64,000 nt of DNA from Mobilitalea torta (lineage in GTDB: Bacteria > Bacillota > Clostridia > Lachnospirales > Lachnospiraceae): positions 1 to 64,000 of the forward strand of contig NZ_JBNPXH010000005.1 of assembly GCF_050433395.1 (NCBI RefSeq). Reading direction: 5' to 3'. The translations under genes were made by a program, and so were the position numbers. A model generated the notes under the pieces. It saw only the letters and a program-made list of their open reading frames with translations, did no database searches and was not told where the DNA came from. This document shows, piece after piece, positions 41,497-50,360 of the stretch; the first letter of the stretch is position 1; every line of letters begins with the position of its first letter.

Positions 41497-42690
41497 TTGT
41501 TGAAGAACTATTATAATACCGTAAAGCATTTTTTCCTGAAGGAAGCCGTATTATGCATCTCTGCCCTGGCTGCCGTCATTACTATGTTTTTTGTACCCCC
41601 AGGCATGAATTATCTTGCCTATATTGATTTCCGGGTGCTCACTCTCCTCTTCTGCCTTATGGCGGTCGTGGCGGGCTATAACAAAACCGGAGTCTTTCTT
41701 CTGCTTTCGGAGAAAATACTCCTGCGAACCGCCAATGTCAGATCTCTTGGTCTGGTATTGATCCTGATGTGCTTCTTCTCCTCCATGTGGATTACCAATG
41801 ATGTTGCCCTGATTACCTTCGTTCCCTTTGCCATCCAGATTCTCGCCATGACCGGACAGGCACGGCATATGATTCCAATCGTGGTTCTGCAGACCATTGC
41901 AGCCAATTTAGGAAGCATGCTTACCCCCATCGGCAATCCGCAGAATCTGTACCTCTTTTCCCAATATAATCTGGGCATTGCGGATTTCTTTCTCCTGACC
42001 CTGCCCTATGCTCTGCTCTCCCTCCTGCTATTGTGGGCTGCGGCAGGCTGCCTGCCCAAAGAGCCTATCCGCTTCGCTCTGTCAGCCGTACAAAAAACAG
42101 ACAAGCATAACCTCCGTACGATTGCAATGTACAGCGGTTTATTTCTTGTCTGTCTGGCATGTGTATTACATCTGGCGGATTACCGTTTTACCCTGTTGAC
42201 GGTTCTTCTGGTTATCCTTCTGTTTGACCGTGAGAAAACCTTCCGCGAGCCATTCTTGTTTTTAATGAAAAAGGTAGATTATTCCCTGCTCCTTACCTTC
42301 GTCTGCTTCTTCCTCTTTGTGGGCAATATCGGGAATATTCCGGTGATCCGGGACGGGCTTGCCGCTTTGCTGACCGGCCGGGAGCTTCCGGTATCCGTTC
42401 TAGCAAGCCAGATCATCAGCAATGTCCCGGCCGCCGTCCTGTTATCGTCCTTCACTCCGAATTACAAAGCTATGATTCTGGGAACCAACCTGGGCGGCCT
42501 TGGCACCCTGGTAGCCTCCCTGGCCAGTCTGATCTCTTACCGGTTCTATGCCCGCACAGAGCAGGCGCAGCCAGGTAAGTATCTGAGGTTATTCACCCTC
42601 TATAACCTTGGTTTTCTGCTCCTGCTCTGTCTCTTTTACTATGTCATGAACATAGACCATGTTCATGATCTTATTGCTCCATTCGCATGA
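41497..42690 (+). CDS. SLC13/ArsB-type permease
   Basis: The 397-residue membrane protein has about 10 predicted helices. The segments ITNDVALITFVPFA near 108 and LTPIGNPQNLYLF near 151 are the paired substrate/sodium motifs of the divalent anion:sodium symporter and ArsB superfamily; SNVPAAVLLSSF near 308 is their second-repeat counterpart. It starts at TTG or the next TTG with AGGGAGG 6 bp upstream. It likely moves an organic or inorganic anion across the cell membrane; which is not shown. It is a single gene with a weak hairpin at 42692-42705 after it. Confidence 0.82.
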   Translation: MLKNYYNTVKHFFLKEAVLCISALAAVITMFFVPPGMNYLAYIDFRVLTLLFCLMAVVAGYNKTGVFLLLSEKILLRTANVRSLGLVLILMCFFSSMWITNDVALITFVPFAIQILAMTGQARHMIPIVVLQTIAANLGSMLTPIGNPQNLYLFSQYNLGIADFFLLTLPYALLSLLLLWAAAGCLPKEPIRFALSAVQKTDKHNLRTIAMYSGLFLVCLACVLHLADYRFTLLTVLLVILLFDREKTFREPFLFLMKKVDYSLLLTFVCFFLFVGNIGNIPVIRDGLAALLTGRELPVSVLASQIISNVPAAVLLSSFTPNYKAMILGTNLGGLGTLVASLASLISYRFYARTEQAQPGKYLRLFTLYNLGFLLLLCLFYYVMNIDHVHDLIAPFA

Positions 42691-42691
42691 T

Positions 42692-42705
42692 TCAAGCAAG
42701 CTTGA
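42692..42705. terminator. Short hairpin between convergent genes
   Basis: TCAAGC and GCTTGA pair around two bases just after the permease stop, between it and the convergent lipoprotein gene. The stem is short and the T-run poor, so termination is uncertain. Confidence 0.35.
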
Positions 42706-42717
42706 TCACGCTGTTTC

Positions 42718-43542
42718 TTAACTGATCCATTCTCCTTCCCTGGTGATCTCCCAGATCCCGTTTTTCAGCCTGGCAGTTACCTCATTTGCGCCGATGGCTC
42801 CTTTCCCGCTCCTCCATTTGCTGATGCCGCAGGTAATTGTTTCCTTTTTATCATCATATTTCACTCCGGTTAGCTGAATGAGTATCCCTTTCGGGAAATA
42901 CAGCTTTTCCTTATTGATTATGCCCTGTTCAGCCAGTTCGTCAAAGGTTCCCTCGATCACTTCAAAACCATAAGCCTCTTTGACCCGGGCAAAAATCATT
43001 TCCTTGTCCTTATCCGTTACCCCGGTCCACTCCGCGGTATCCAGAGCAATGGTATCAATATCGCCGTTCAGCCCGGTATCCTCCTGATAAATATCATCAA
43101 TCAGAGCAAGATAACCCTCCGGCAATGGATTATGCCCCACCCTCTCCACTTTGGAGGCAGTGATCTGCGCAGGATAGGATTCCAAAATAACACCATTGTA
43201 AGTAATTACAAGAATATCCCATGGCTTCAGCTGATCAAGGGTAATAGCTTCCCCCTTTTCATTCACAAGCTCTGCTCCGGCAGTATTTACTGTTATTTTA
43301 TCTGAGGATTTTCTTTCGCCGCTGTCCTCGCTGGGCGCAATCAGCAGGCTATCTCCAGCCTCTATCACCTCCGCACGGAAGGAATACTGTTCCTCCTCAC
43401 CGCCCTGCGGGTTAATATCTGCCGCACCGGTATCCCCTTCTATTCCCGGGCTTTCTTTTCCCTTACGATCTCCGGCGGCACAACCTCCCAGCAGCAACAC
43501 CAGCATTAAAATTATGGATAGATATCTTATCCGTCGTCTCAT
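42718..43542 (-). CDS. Lipoprotein of unknown function
   Basis: The 274-residue protein has a Lys/Arg-rich start, a hydrophobic segment and a lipobox LLGGC with Cys21, so it should be anchored outside the membrane. The mature part has a Glu/Asp/Gly-rich linker, then a beta-rich domain (IEAGDSLLIAPSEDSGERKSSDKITV) and a later mixed segment. I recognise no family. The ATG at 43542 has AAAGGGGAG upstream. It follows the LCP-family gene on the minus strand after about 147 bp and may work in the envelope with it. Confidence 0.75.
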   Translation of the reverse strand: MRRRIRYLSIILMLVLLLGGCAAGDRKGKESPGIEGDTGAADINPQGGEEEQYSFRAEVIEAGDSLLIAPSEDSGERKSSDKITVNTAGAELVNEKGEAITLDQLKPWDILVITYNGVILESYPAQITASKVERVGHNPLPEGYLALIDDIYQEDTGLNGDIDTIALDTAEWTGVTDKDKEMIFARVKEAYGFEVIEGTFDELAEQGIINKEKLYFPKGILIQLTGVKYDDKKETITCGISKWRSGKGAIGANEVTARLKNGIWEITREGEWIS

Positions 43543-43689
43543 AGCAATCTCCCCTTTCCTGAATCTCTTACTATATAATAGACGCTCCCCGGGAGGAAAC
43601 CGTTCCATAATCTTTTCATCCTGTGAAGCCCTCCTGTGAAAAGCACCCTGCGCCCCAGAATACATCCGTGCCCCCGAATCAGAAGCGCC

Positions 43690-44919
43690 CTAGTCCGTAC
43701 TCCCATAGATAAATTCCTTAATCATCGCTCTTGTATCCGGCCAGCTATTGGGTACCAACACGTCCTGTTTATATTTTCCGATTACTACTCTCTGGCTGTG
43801 ATAGCTCCCGTCCTTGGGAACACGAAAGGTCTGAATTGCATTCTTCTCCAGATTTATTCCCTGTTGAAGATAATTATTGTATTCTGTTTTTGTAATATCT
43901 GTCTTAATATCGATATTGGACAGAATTGTATTCATGGTTATTCCAAGCTGGATTACATTTTTCTTGCGCAGTTTCTCAAATATTTTCTCCAGCACAATTC
44001 TCTGCCGTTGTGTCCGCCCGAAATCACTGCCTTCCGTGGCGGTAGGCACCTTGCGGATCCGGCAGTAGCCCAGCACCTGGTTGCCGTTCATATGCTGGGT
44101 TCCTTCCACCACGTTCCGATATTGGGGATTGGAGATATAATTGGTTGTCCGGAGATATTTGGCTTCCGCGGCCGTCAGCTTGATATCTATTCCTCCGATA
44201 TAATCCACAATTTCTTCGAAATCATTGAAATTCACCAACATATATCCATCCATCACCAGACCGAAATTCGTCTCAATGGTATCATATAAGAGACTGATTC
44301 CGCCATTGGCATACGGTGAATTCAATTTGTTATTTTTGTGCCCCGGTATTTCCACATACAAATCACGCATCAGGGAGGTAAGCTTGATTACATTGCTCTT
44401 TGAATCCAGGGATGCAACAATCATGGTATCCGTATTCAAGGCCCCTTCAAAGGTCTCCACGCCGATCAGAAGAATATTGGAGACGTACTTTGTCTCCTCC
44501 TCCTTACCTCCGGATGGGGGCTTCTGCTCCTCCTTCTCCCCCTCCTGTTCCCCCTTCTCATCCGGAGTCTTACCGTCCTCCTCTGCTGCCTCATACTGCA
44601 ATTTTTTATAGCTGTAGTTTCCGATTATTCTGATCAGCATACTCTTCCCGGCATCCGTGCTGATCAGAATTCCGGCTAATACTAAAAGAATAACAAGAGG
44701 AAGAACCACATACTTCAGAAGCCTGCTGACACGCTTTTTCTCCGGCCCCTTCCCGGAAGCTTGTCCCGTCTCACCTCCCGGCTCCATCTTCCCGTTCTCA
44801 TCCTCCCGAAGCGTCTCCCTCACCTGATCCCTCAAAGATTTTTTTAAATCCTCGTGAATCTCATCATTCTTATACTCGTTTCCTTCTCCAAAGTGATCCT
44901 TATCCGAATTATTCTTCAT
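43690..44919 (-). CDS. LytR-CpsA-Psr (LCP) family protein
   Basis: The protein of about 409 residues has a long charged cytoplasmic start, one membrane helix (about 70-90) and an extracellular LCP domain. LIGVETFEGALNTDTMIVASLD near 150, SLMRDLYVEIPGHKNNKLNSPYANGG near 180 and GYCRIRKVPTATEGSDFGRTQRQRIV near 275 are the three conserved segments with the Asp and Arg residues that hold the polyprenyl phosphate and metal. LCP enzymes transfer teichoic acid or capsule polymers to peptidoglycan. I chose the ATG at 44919 with GGTGG 5 bp upstream; a GTG three codons earlier is an alternative. Confidence 0.88.
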   Translation of the reverse strand: MKNNSDKDHFGEGNEYKNDEIHEDLKKSLRDQVRETLREDENGKMEPGGETGQASGKGPEKKRVSRLLKYVVLPLVILLVLAGILISTDAGKSMLIRIIGNYSYKKLQYEAAEEDGKTPDEKGEQEGEKEEQKPPSGGKEEETKYVSNILLIGVETFEGALNTDTMIVASLDSKSNVIKLTSLMRDLYVEIPGHKNNKLNSPYANGGISLLYDTIETNFGLVMDGYMLVNFNDFEEIVDYIGGIDIKLTAAEAKYLRTTNYISNPQYRNVVEGTQHMNGNQVLGYCRIRKVPTATEGSDFGRTQRQRIVLEKIFEKLRKKNVIQLGITMNTILSNIDIKTDITKTEYNNYLQQGINLEKNAIQTFRVPKDGSYHSQRVVIGKYKQDVLVPNSWPDTRAMIKEFIYGSTD

Positions 44920-45117
44920 GCCGCCCACCGTTTCCTTTATCCATTCTCATACATTACCAGGAATATCTTTCTGTCTATAAGATAATTTTTATTATATGTA
45001 GATTGCTTGTTTATTAATCTGGAAGCACTATACAGCTATGATTGACTGCCTGTAACGGTTCATGCTGCGGCAGGCAGAAGAACATGGCGCTCCCGCTCAC
45101 ATTCATCAAAGAAATAC

Positions 45118-45146
45118 TTGCGTTCGCGAAGCAATTATATTATAAT
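45118..45146 (+). promoter_or_regulatory. Promoter of the transsulfuration gene pair, with a palindrome between the boxes
   Basis: TTGCGT (45118-45123) and TATAAT (45141-45146) are 17 bp apart. The perfect palindrome TTCGCGAA (45123-45130) lies directly after the -35 box, so a repressor could sit on the promoter. No SAM riboswitch or T-box is recognised in 44929-45209. Confidence 0.55.
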
Positions 45147-45209
45147 GCTATAAATCATACTAAGACTATATGAATGGTATTGTTAATTAATATATGGAGG
45201 ATTTCACCT

Positions 45210-46355
45210 ATGGACTATCATAGAAATACCAAATGCATTCACGGCAATCGTCAGAAAAATCCCGTAGATAACACCGGTGCGGTCAGCTTTCCCATCTATC
45301 AGACAGCCACCTTTGCCCATCCCGATGTAGGAAGCAGCACCGGCTATGATTATTCCCGCCTGCAGAATCCCACACGGGAGCAATTGGAGCGCGTCGTTGC
45401 TTCCCTGGAAAACGGCCACGATGCCGTTGCCTTCAGCTCCGGTATGGCGGCCATGAGTACCCTGATGGAGCTCTTCGCTCCAGGAGACCATATCCTGGCA
45501 TCCGATGATCTCTATGGCGGAACGATTCGTATTTTTAACCATATTAATACCAAGAACGGAATTGAGGTAAGCTTTATTGACACCTCCGATTTGGCACTGG
45601 TAGAGGCAGGTATTCGTTCCAACACCAAAGCCATCTTTATTGAGACCCCCACCAATCCCATGATGAATGTGACGGATCTTAAGGCCGTCTCGCAGATCGC
45701 TAAAGCGCACCGGCTGCTCCTCCTGGTGGATAACACCTTCCTGTCACCTTATTTCCAAAATCCCATTGACCTGGGTGCAGATGCGGTTCTTCACAGCGGC
45801 ACCAAATTCCTGGGCGGACATAACGATACCCTGGCCGGCTTTCTGGTAACGGCAAACGAGGAACTCTCAGAGCGCATCCGATTTATATTAAAAACCACCG
45901 GCGCCGGACTTGCTCCCTTCGACAGCTGGCTGCTGCTCCGCGGAATCAAGACGCTTGCTCTTCGGATGGAATGCCAGCAAAAAAATGCCCTGGCCATTGC
46001 GGAATGGCTGGGCAAGCAGAAAAAGGTTCCCAAAGTCTATTATGTCGGGCTTCCCAGCCATCCCGGATATGCCGTCAACCAGAAACAGTCCCGGGGCTCC
46101 GGCAGTATGATATCCTTCCACGTTGATACTTCTGAGACTGCCGTCCGGATTCTTCGCAAGGTACAGCTGATCCAGTATGCGGAAAGTCTGGGAGGAGTGG
46201 AAAGTCTCATTACCTATCCCATGCTGCAGACCCATGCCGATGTTCCGGAAGAGGAGCGGGAAGCAAAGGGAATCAACAGTCGGCTTCTTCGGCTCTCCGT
46301 AGGCATCGAGGATCTGGACGATCTGATCCGGGACCTGGCGCAGGCTATGGAGTAG
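45210..46355 (+). CDS. Cystathionine gamma-synthase/gamma-lyase family PLP enzyme
   Basis: The 381-residue enzyme is of the Cys/Met-metabolism PLP family. Segments: TAMFAHPDVGSSTGYDYSRLQNPTREQLE-type start (YDYSRLQNPTR near 45), SSGMAAMSTLMEL near 78, DNTFLSPYFQNP near 178 and HSGTKFLGGHND with the Schiff-base Lys199. It links cysteine and homoserine derivatives through cystathionine. With the downstream PatB/MalY-like lyase it can form a methionine route in the MetI/MetC style. The ATG at 45210 has ATGGAGG upstream; an earlier frame start lacks it. It probably forms an operon with the lyase, 86 bp away. Confidence 0.88.
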   Translation: MDYHRNTKCIHGNRQKNPVDNTGAVSFPIYQTATFAHPDVGSSTGYDYSRLQNPTREQLERVVASLENGHDAVAFSSGMAAMSTLMELFAPGDHILASDDLYGGTIRIFNHINTKNGIEVSFIDTSDLALVEAGIRSNTKAIFIETPTNPMMNVTDLKAVSQIAKAHRLLLLVDNTFLSPYFQNPIDLGADAVLHSGTKFLGGHNDTLAGFLVTANEELSERIRFILKTTGAGLAPFDSWLLLRGIKTLALRMECQQKNALAIAEWLGKQKKVPKVYYVGLPSHPGYAVNQKQSRGSGSMISFHVDTSETAVRILRKVQLIQYAESLGGVESLITYPMLQTHADVPEEEREAKGINSRLLRLSVGIEDLDDLIRDLAQAME

Positions 46356-46441
46356 ACGGCAAGACTGCGGCTCTCCTTATCGTATGGAATATCGTAATAG
46401 CATGGAATATCGCATGGAAGAAAAAATGGAGGATTCATTTC

Positions 46442-47608
46442 ATGAATTATAATTTTGATCAGATTGTTGACCGGAGAAACACCCACTCCTTAAAATATGA
46501 CTTTGCCCTGGAGCGTAAAAAGCCTCTGGATATTCTCCCCCTCTGGGTTGCCGATATGGATTTTCCGGCTCCGCCCCAGGTTCTGGAGGCAATTCAGACA
46601 GCCGCGGCCCATGGCATCTTTGGCTACAGTGAAGTAAAACGGGATTATTTCGACGCGGTTCATGCCTGGTTTCTGCGCCGTTACGGGTGGGATACCCGGG
46701 AGGAGTGGCTGGTAAAAACCCCCGGTGTCGTCTTCGCCCTCGCCACAGCCATCCGCGCATTGACCGAGGAAGGAGACAGCGTCCTAATCCAGCAGCCCGT
46801 TTACTATCCCTTCTCCGAGGTTATCCGGACCAACCGCCGCAAGCTGGTGGTGAACTCCCTGCTTTATACGGATCACCGATATTCCATAGACTTCGAGGAT
46901 TTCGAAAATAAGATCGTCGCGGAAAAGGTAAAGCTCTTCCTCCTCTGCAATCCCCACAACCCTGTAGGCCGGGTCTGGTCCCCGGAGGAATTGACCCGCC
47001 TGGGCGATATCTGCATCAAACATGGAGTTACCGTCATCTCCGATGAAATCCACTGTGATTTTACCTATCCCAGCTTCTCCCATACGGTATTTGCAAATAG
47101 TAAGGAATCGTTCGCGCAGAACTCCATTATCTGTACCGCCCCCAGCAAGACCTTTAATCTGGCGGGCCTGCAAGTCTCCAATCTCTTCATAAAGAATGAG
47201 CAGCTTCGCCGCAGGATAAAGACCGAGCTGGCCGCCACCGGCTACAGCCAGTGCAATACTCTGGGCCTGATCGCCTGCAAGGCCGCCTATCAATACGGTG
47301 AGCCCTGGCTGAAGGAGCTTCTGGCCTATCTGTCCGGGAATCTCCAATTCATCCGGGAATATCTGGCACAGCACCTCCCGCAGATTACACTGGTGGAGCC
47401 TCAGGGAACCTATCTGGTCTGGCTGGATTTCAGTGCACTGGGCCTGTCCGAAGCGGAGCTGGAGCATCGGATCGTCCACAGGGCAAAGCTATGGCTGGAT
47501 GCCGGAACCATGTTCGGCCCCGAAGGAAAGGGCTTTGAGAGAATCAATATCGCCTGCCCGCGCCAGATTCTGGCACAGGCTATGGAGCAGTTGAAGAACG
47601 CCTTTTAA
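46442..47608 (+). CDS. PatB/MalY-type cystathionine beta-lyase-like aminotransferase
   Basis: The 388-residue enzyme is a fold-type I PLP protein of the PatB/MalY group. DRRNTHSLKYDF at the start, LPLWVADMDFPAPP near 33, LCNPHNPVGRVW near 165, ISDEIHCDF near 199 and SKTFNLAGLQ with Lys236 are its signature parts. Such enzymes cleave cystathionine to homocysteine, pyruvate and ammonia. The start has ATGGAGG upstream. It follows the gamma-synthase-like gene on the same strand and completes the transsulfuration step. Confidence 0.9.
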   Translation: MNYNFDQIVDRRNTHSLKYDFALERKKPLDILPLWVADMDFPAPPQVLEAIQTAAAHGIFGYSEVKRDYFDAVHAWFLRRYGWDTREEWLVKTPGVVFALATAIRALTEEGDSVLIQQPVYYPFSEVIRTNRRKLVVNSLLYTDHRYSIDFEDFENKIVAEKVKLFLLCNPHNPVGRVWSPEELTRLGDICIKHGVTVISDEIHCDFTYPSFSHTVFANSKESFAQNSIICTAPSKTFNLAGLQVSNLFIKNEQLRRRIKTELAATGYSQCNTLGLIACKAAYQYGEPWLKELLAYLSGNLQFIREYLAQHLPQITLVEPQGTYLVWLDFSALGLSEAELEHRIVHRAKLWLDAGTMFGPEGKGFERINIACPRQILAQAMEQLKNAF

Positions 47609-47693
47609 CGGCGTTCTTAGAAAAATAACTCTATGCGAATGACATTGAATTTACAGACATCATGAAAAATATCAGCAAAATACTTGACTAACG

Positions 47694-47728
47694 AGCGGCT
47701 GACACCGTTGCAGACGGTATCAGCCGCT
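47694..47728. terminator. Hairpin between convergent genes
   Basis: The 15-bp arms AGCGGCTGACACCGT (47694-47708) and ACGGTATCAGCCGCT (47714-47728) differ at one G-U pair. It lies between the transsulfuration pair and the convergent GH94 gene. T-runs are weak, so it may stop transcription in both directions less strictly. Confidence 0.6.
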
Positions 47729-47736
47729 TATTGCCA

Positions 47737-50130
47737 TTACATGATCAGCACAATCTCATTTTCTTCCTTCATCATTTCCTCTGGCAGATAATTCTTCTCC
47801 AGCCTCACGCCATTGACATAGAATTCCCGGTATCCGCTTTCCGCTCCGTTGGGGTTCTGGATCCGGATGCTCAGCTTCCGGCCTCGGAAGCTCTTTTCTA
47901 TGGAAAGCTCCTTCCATTCACTGGGGATGCTGGGAGCGATCAGCAGGCCGCCCAGATCGGGCCGCATTCCCAGGATGCCTTCCACGCTTCCTACCATTAC
48001 CGTGGAAGCCGTACCGGTCAGCCAATGGGTATGGGAACGTCCGAAGAAAGGGCTTTCCGTGGCTTCGGTGAACTGGCCGTGAGCATAAGGTTCAATAACA
48101 CGTACCTCCGCATGGTCATTCCGGGTTGCCGGGCAGGATTCTGTGAAATATTCGTAAGCACGGTTGCCATGTCCCATCAGAGCCTCGGCAAGAATGATCC
48201 ATCCCTGAGGCTGGGAGAAGATACCTCCGTTCTCCTTGGTGGAGGGATTAAAGAGGATGGCAAGAGCGCCGTCAAAGGCATGATCCGCATAGGAGGGAGC
48301 CATGGTTCTGACACCGTACTCCGTATTCAGTTCCCGATGTACACTTTCCAGAGCCAGCTCTGCCTGCTCCCTGGTGGCAAGTCCGCTGATGACTGCCCAG
48401 GATTGAGGATTCACCCACATGCTGGCTTCCGGATCCTTTTTGGAGCCGATTACCTGCCCATCCTCCTTAAAACCGCGGATAAAGCGGTCATCCTCCCAGC
48501 AATTCTTATTCAGAGTATCCCTCAATTCTCCCTGAACCCGGTCAAGATAAGCCAGGTACTCTGCATCCTTCCGGTCTTCGGCTATGTTTCGTATTACATT
48601 CATGGCATAATATAATTGGAAGGCAACAAAAGTGGATTCACCCCGTTTGCCAAGCCTTAAGCAATCATTCCAGTCCGCATGGAGTCCCGCGGGCATATTA
48701 TGTACACTCAGGCGCTCCATGGAGAACTGAATCGCCCGCTTCAAGTGATCATACACATCTCCCTCATCCCGGTTGGCATAGGGGATTACTTCGTCCAAAA
48801 ATTTCTTATCCCCGGTCTCCGCCATATATTTATAGACGGTGGGAAACAGCCACAACGCATCGTCCGCACGGTAAGCAGGGTGCCCTGTTGCCTGGACATA
48901 GGAAGGATCATCAGGAGTGTCTTCCTGCCCCGCCTTGTGATCAAACTTGACCAGGGGCAGACCTCCCCCGTTGTCCACCTGGGCGGACAGCATAAAGCGG
49001 ATCTTCTCCTTCGCCATGACAGGATCCAGATGAATGATACCCTGGATATCCTGAACCGTATCCCGGTAGCCATAACCGTTCCGCAGCCCCGCATAGATAA
49101 AGGAGGCCGCTCTGGACCAGATAAAGGTAATAAAGCACTGATAGGCGTTCCAGGTATTTAACATTGCATTAAAATTCTCATCCGGGGTCTTCACCTGAAA
49201 ATTCTCCAGCTTCCGGTGCCAGTAATTCTTAAGCTCCGCCAGTTCTCTGTCTGCTTCGCCCGGCTTCTCGTAGGCCTTCATGATTTCCGCCGACTGCACA
49301 TCATTCTTCTGGCCCAGCAGGAATATAAATTCCTTGCTTTCTCCGGGCTGCAGGGTCATCTTTGTATGAAGTGCGCCGCAGGCGTTGGAATTATAATTGA
49401 GCACATTATCGCAAATCCCCCGCTCCACTGCGGCAGGATTATGGAAGCTGCGGTAGTTTCCGATGAAATGGGCTTTGTCGCCGTTATAAGAGGCAATCTC
49501 CGCTCCGGCCAGACCGAAGAAGCGCTCTTTATAATTCGTGCCTTCCGCATTCTTATAGTGATTTTCGTTCATTGTCTGAAGAATTTTATTCCCCTTAAAA
49601 TAGGTTTTGGTAATGAACAAAGTATACTGGAGGTTCACCTGGTCATTCTCATAATTTCCCTCATTGGTGAATTCCACAAAACCAAAGGCAGAGAGATTCC
49701 TGGGCCGGTCACCGGCATTCTTTAAAGTAACTCTCCATACCTCATGGGTTTTGTTTAACGGCACATAATATAATACCTCTGATTCAATTCCTGTGTACTG
49801 TGCTTTCATCACCGTATAGGCAGTGCCATGATGGCATTGGCTGGAATACTCGGTCAGCGGCTTGCCCACCGGCTGCCAGGATGCAGACCAATAGTCCGCC
49901 GTATCGTCATCACGCAGATAAACATATCTCCCCGGTTTATCCTCCTGATTAAAGATATAACGGATAATTCTTCCGTTGGCTCCGCTTTTGACAAAGCTGT
50001 AGCCTCCCGCATTGTTGGAGATAATTGCGCCATACTCCGGCGATCCCAGATAATTGGCCCAGGGTGCCGGTGTATCGGGTCTGGTGATTACATACTCCCG
50101 ATTTTTCTCATCAAAATAACCATAATTCAT
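47737..50130 (-). CDS. GH94 family phosphorylase, cellobiose-phosphorylase-like
   Basis: The 797-residue enzyme breaks a beta-linked disaccharide or short glycan with phosphate, releasing a sugar-1-phosphate. MNYGYFDEKNREYVITRPDTPAPW is typical of the N-terminal beta-sandwich of GH94, given here in pieces. GYRDTVQDIQG near 353 and LHADWNDCLRL near 485, with the catalytic Asp in DWNDC, are its active-site parts. The N-terminal segment and length agree with cellobiose phosphorylases. There is no signal peptide, so the sugar must be imported first. It is a single gene with its own promoter. Confidence 0.9.
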   Translation of the reverse strand: MNYGYFDEKNREYVITRPDTPAPWANYLGSPEYGAIISNNAGGYSFVKSGANGRIIRYIFNQEDKPGRYVYLRDDDTADYWSASWQPVGKPLTEYSSQCHHGTAYTVMKAQYTGIESEVLYYVPLNKTHEVWRVTLKNAGDRPRNLSAFGFVEFTNEGNYENDQVNLQYTLFITKTYFKGNKILQTMNENHYKNAEGTNYKERFFGLAGAEIASYNGDKAHFIGNYRSFHNPAAVERGICDNVLNYNSNACGALHTKMTLQPGESKEFIFLLGQKNDVQSAEIMKAYEKPGEADRELAELKNYWHRKLENFQVKTPDENFNAMLNTWNAYQCFITFIWSRAASFIYAGLRNGYGYRDTVQDIQGIIHLDPVMAKEKIRFMLSAQVDNGGGLPLVKFDHKAGQEDTPDDPSYVQATGHPAYRADDALWLFPTVYKYMAETGDKKFLDEVIPYANRDEGDVYDHLKRAIQFSMERLSVHNMPAGLHADWNDCLRLGKRGESTFVAFQLYYAMNVIRNIAEDRKDAEYLAYLDRVQGELRDTLNKNCWEDDRFIRGFKEDGQVIGSKKDPEASMWVNPQSWAVISGLATREQAELALESVHRELNTEYGVRTMAPSYADHAFDGALAILFNPSTKENGGIFSQPQGWIILAEALMGHGNRAYEYFTESCPATRNDHAEVRVIEPYAHGQFTEATESPFFGRSHTHWLTGTASTVMVGSVEGILGMRPDLGGLLIAPSIPSEWKELSIEKSFRGRKLSIRIQNPNGAESGYREFYVNGVRLEKNYLPEEMMKEENEIVLIM

Positions 50131-50279
50131 ATATACTCCCTTCTGCCGCTGAAAGCGGCCTCACCATTTTTTCCGGCAGGAATACCTTCCCTTTTAAGAG
50201 AACCCCTTCTCTCAAAAGCATCTGTGCCGCACCATGGGCTCCCTCATGGTGCAGGGCTAATCCCTGTCAGGATAATTCT

Positions 50280-50308
50280 ATTTTATAATGGACCTAACCC
50301 AATGGCAA
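50280..50308 (-). promoter_or_regulatory. Promoter of the GH94 gene
   Basis: The minus strand has TTGCCA (plus 50303-50308) and TAAAAT (plus 50280-50285) separated by 17 bp. Between it and the gene are small hairpins (50229-50252, GCACCATG/CATGGTGC) whose role is unclear. Confidence 0.5.
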
Positions 50309-50330
50309 GAGTATTCTTCCGCATAGAAAT

Positions 50331-50360
50331 GGTGTCAGGCACCATTCGGTGCCTGACACC
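50331..50360. terminator. Perfect 13-bp hairpin overlapping the hslO stop codon
   Basis: GGTGTCAGGCACC (50331-50343) and GGTGCCTGACACC (50348-50360) pair perfectly around ATTC. The hslO frame reads into it and ends inside it. The motif resembles widespread short genomic hairpins and can also act as a terminator, though no T-run follows. Confidence 0.65.

Noticed and set aside
44929..45209. Possible SAM riboswitch or T-box upstream of the transsulfuration genes
   Set aside because: No GGTGG-type T-box sequence or S-box core was found; only a promoter with a palindrome.
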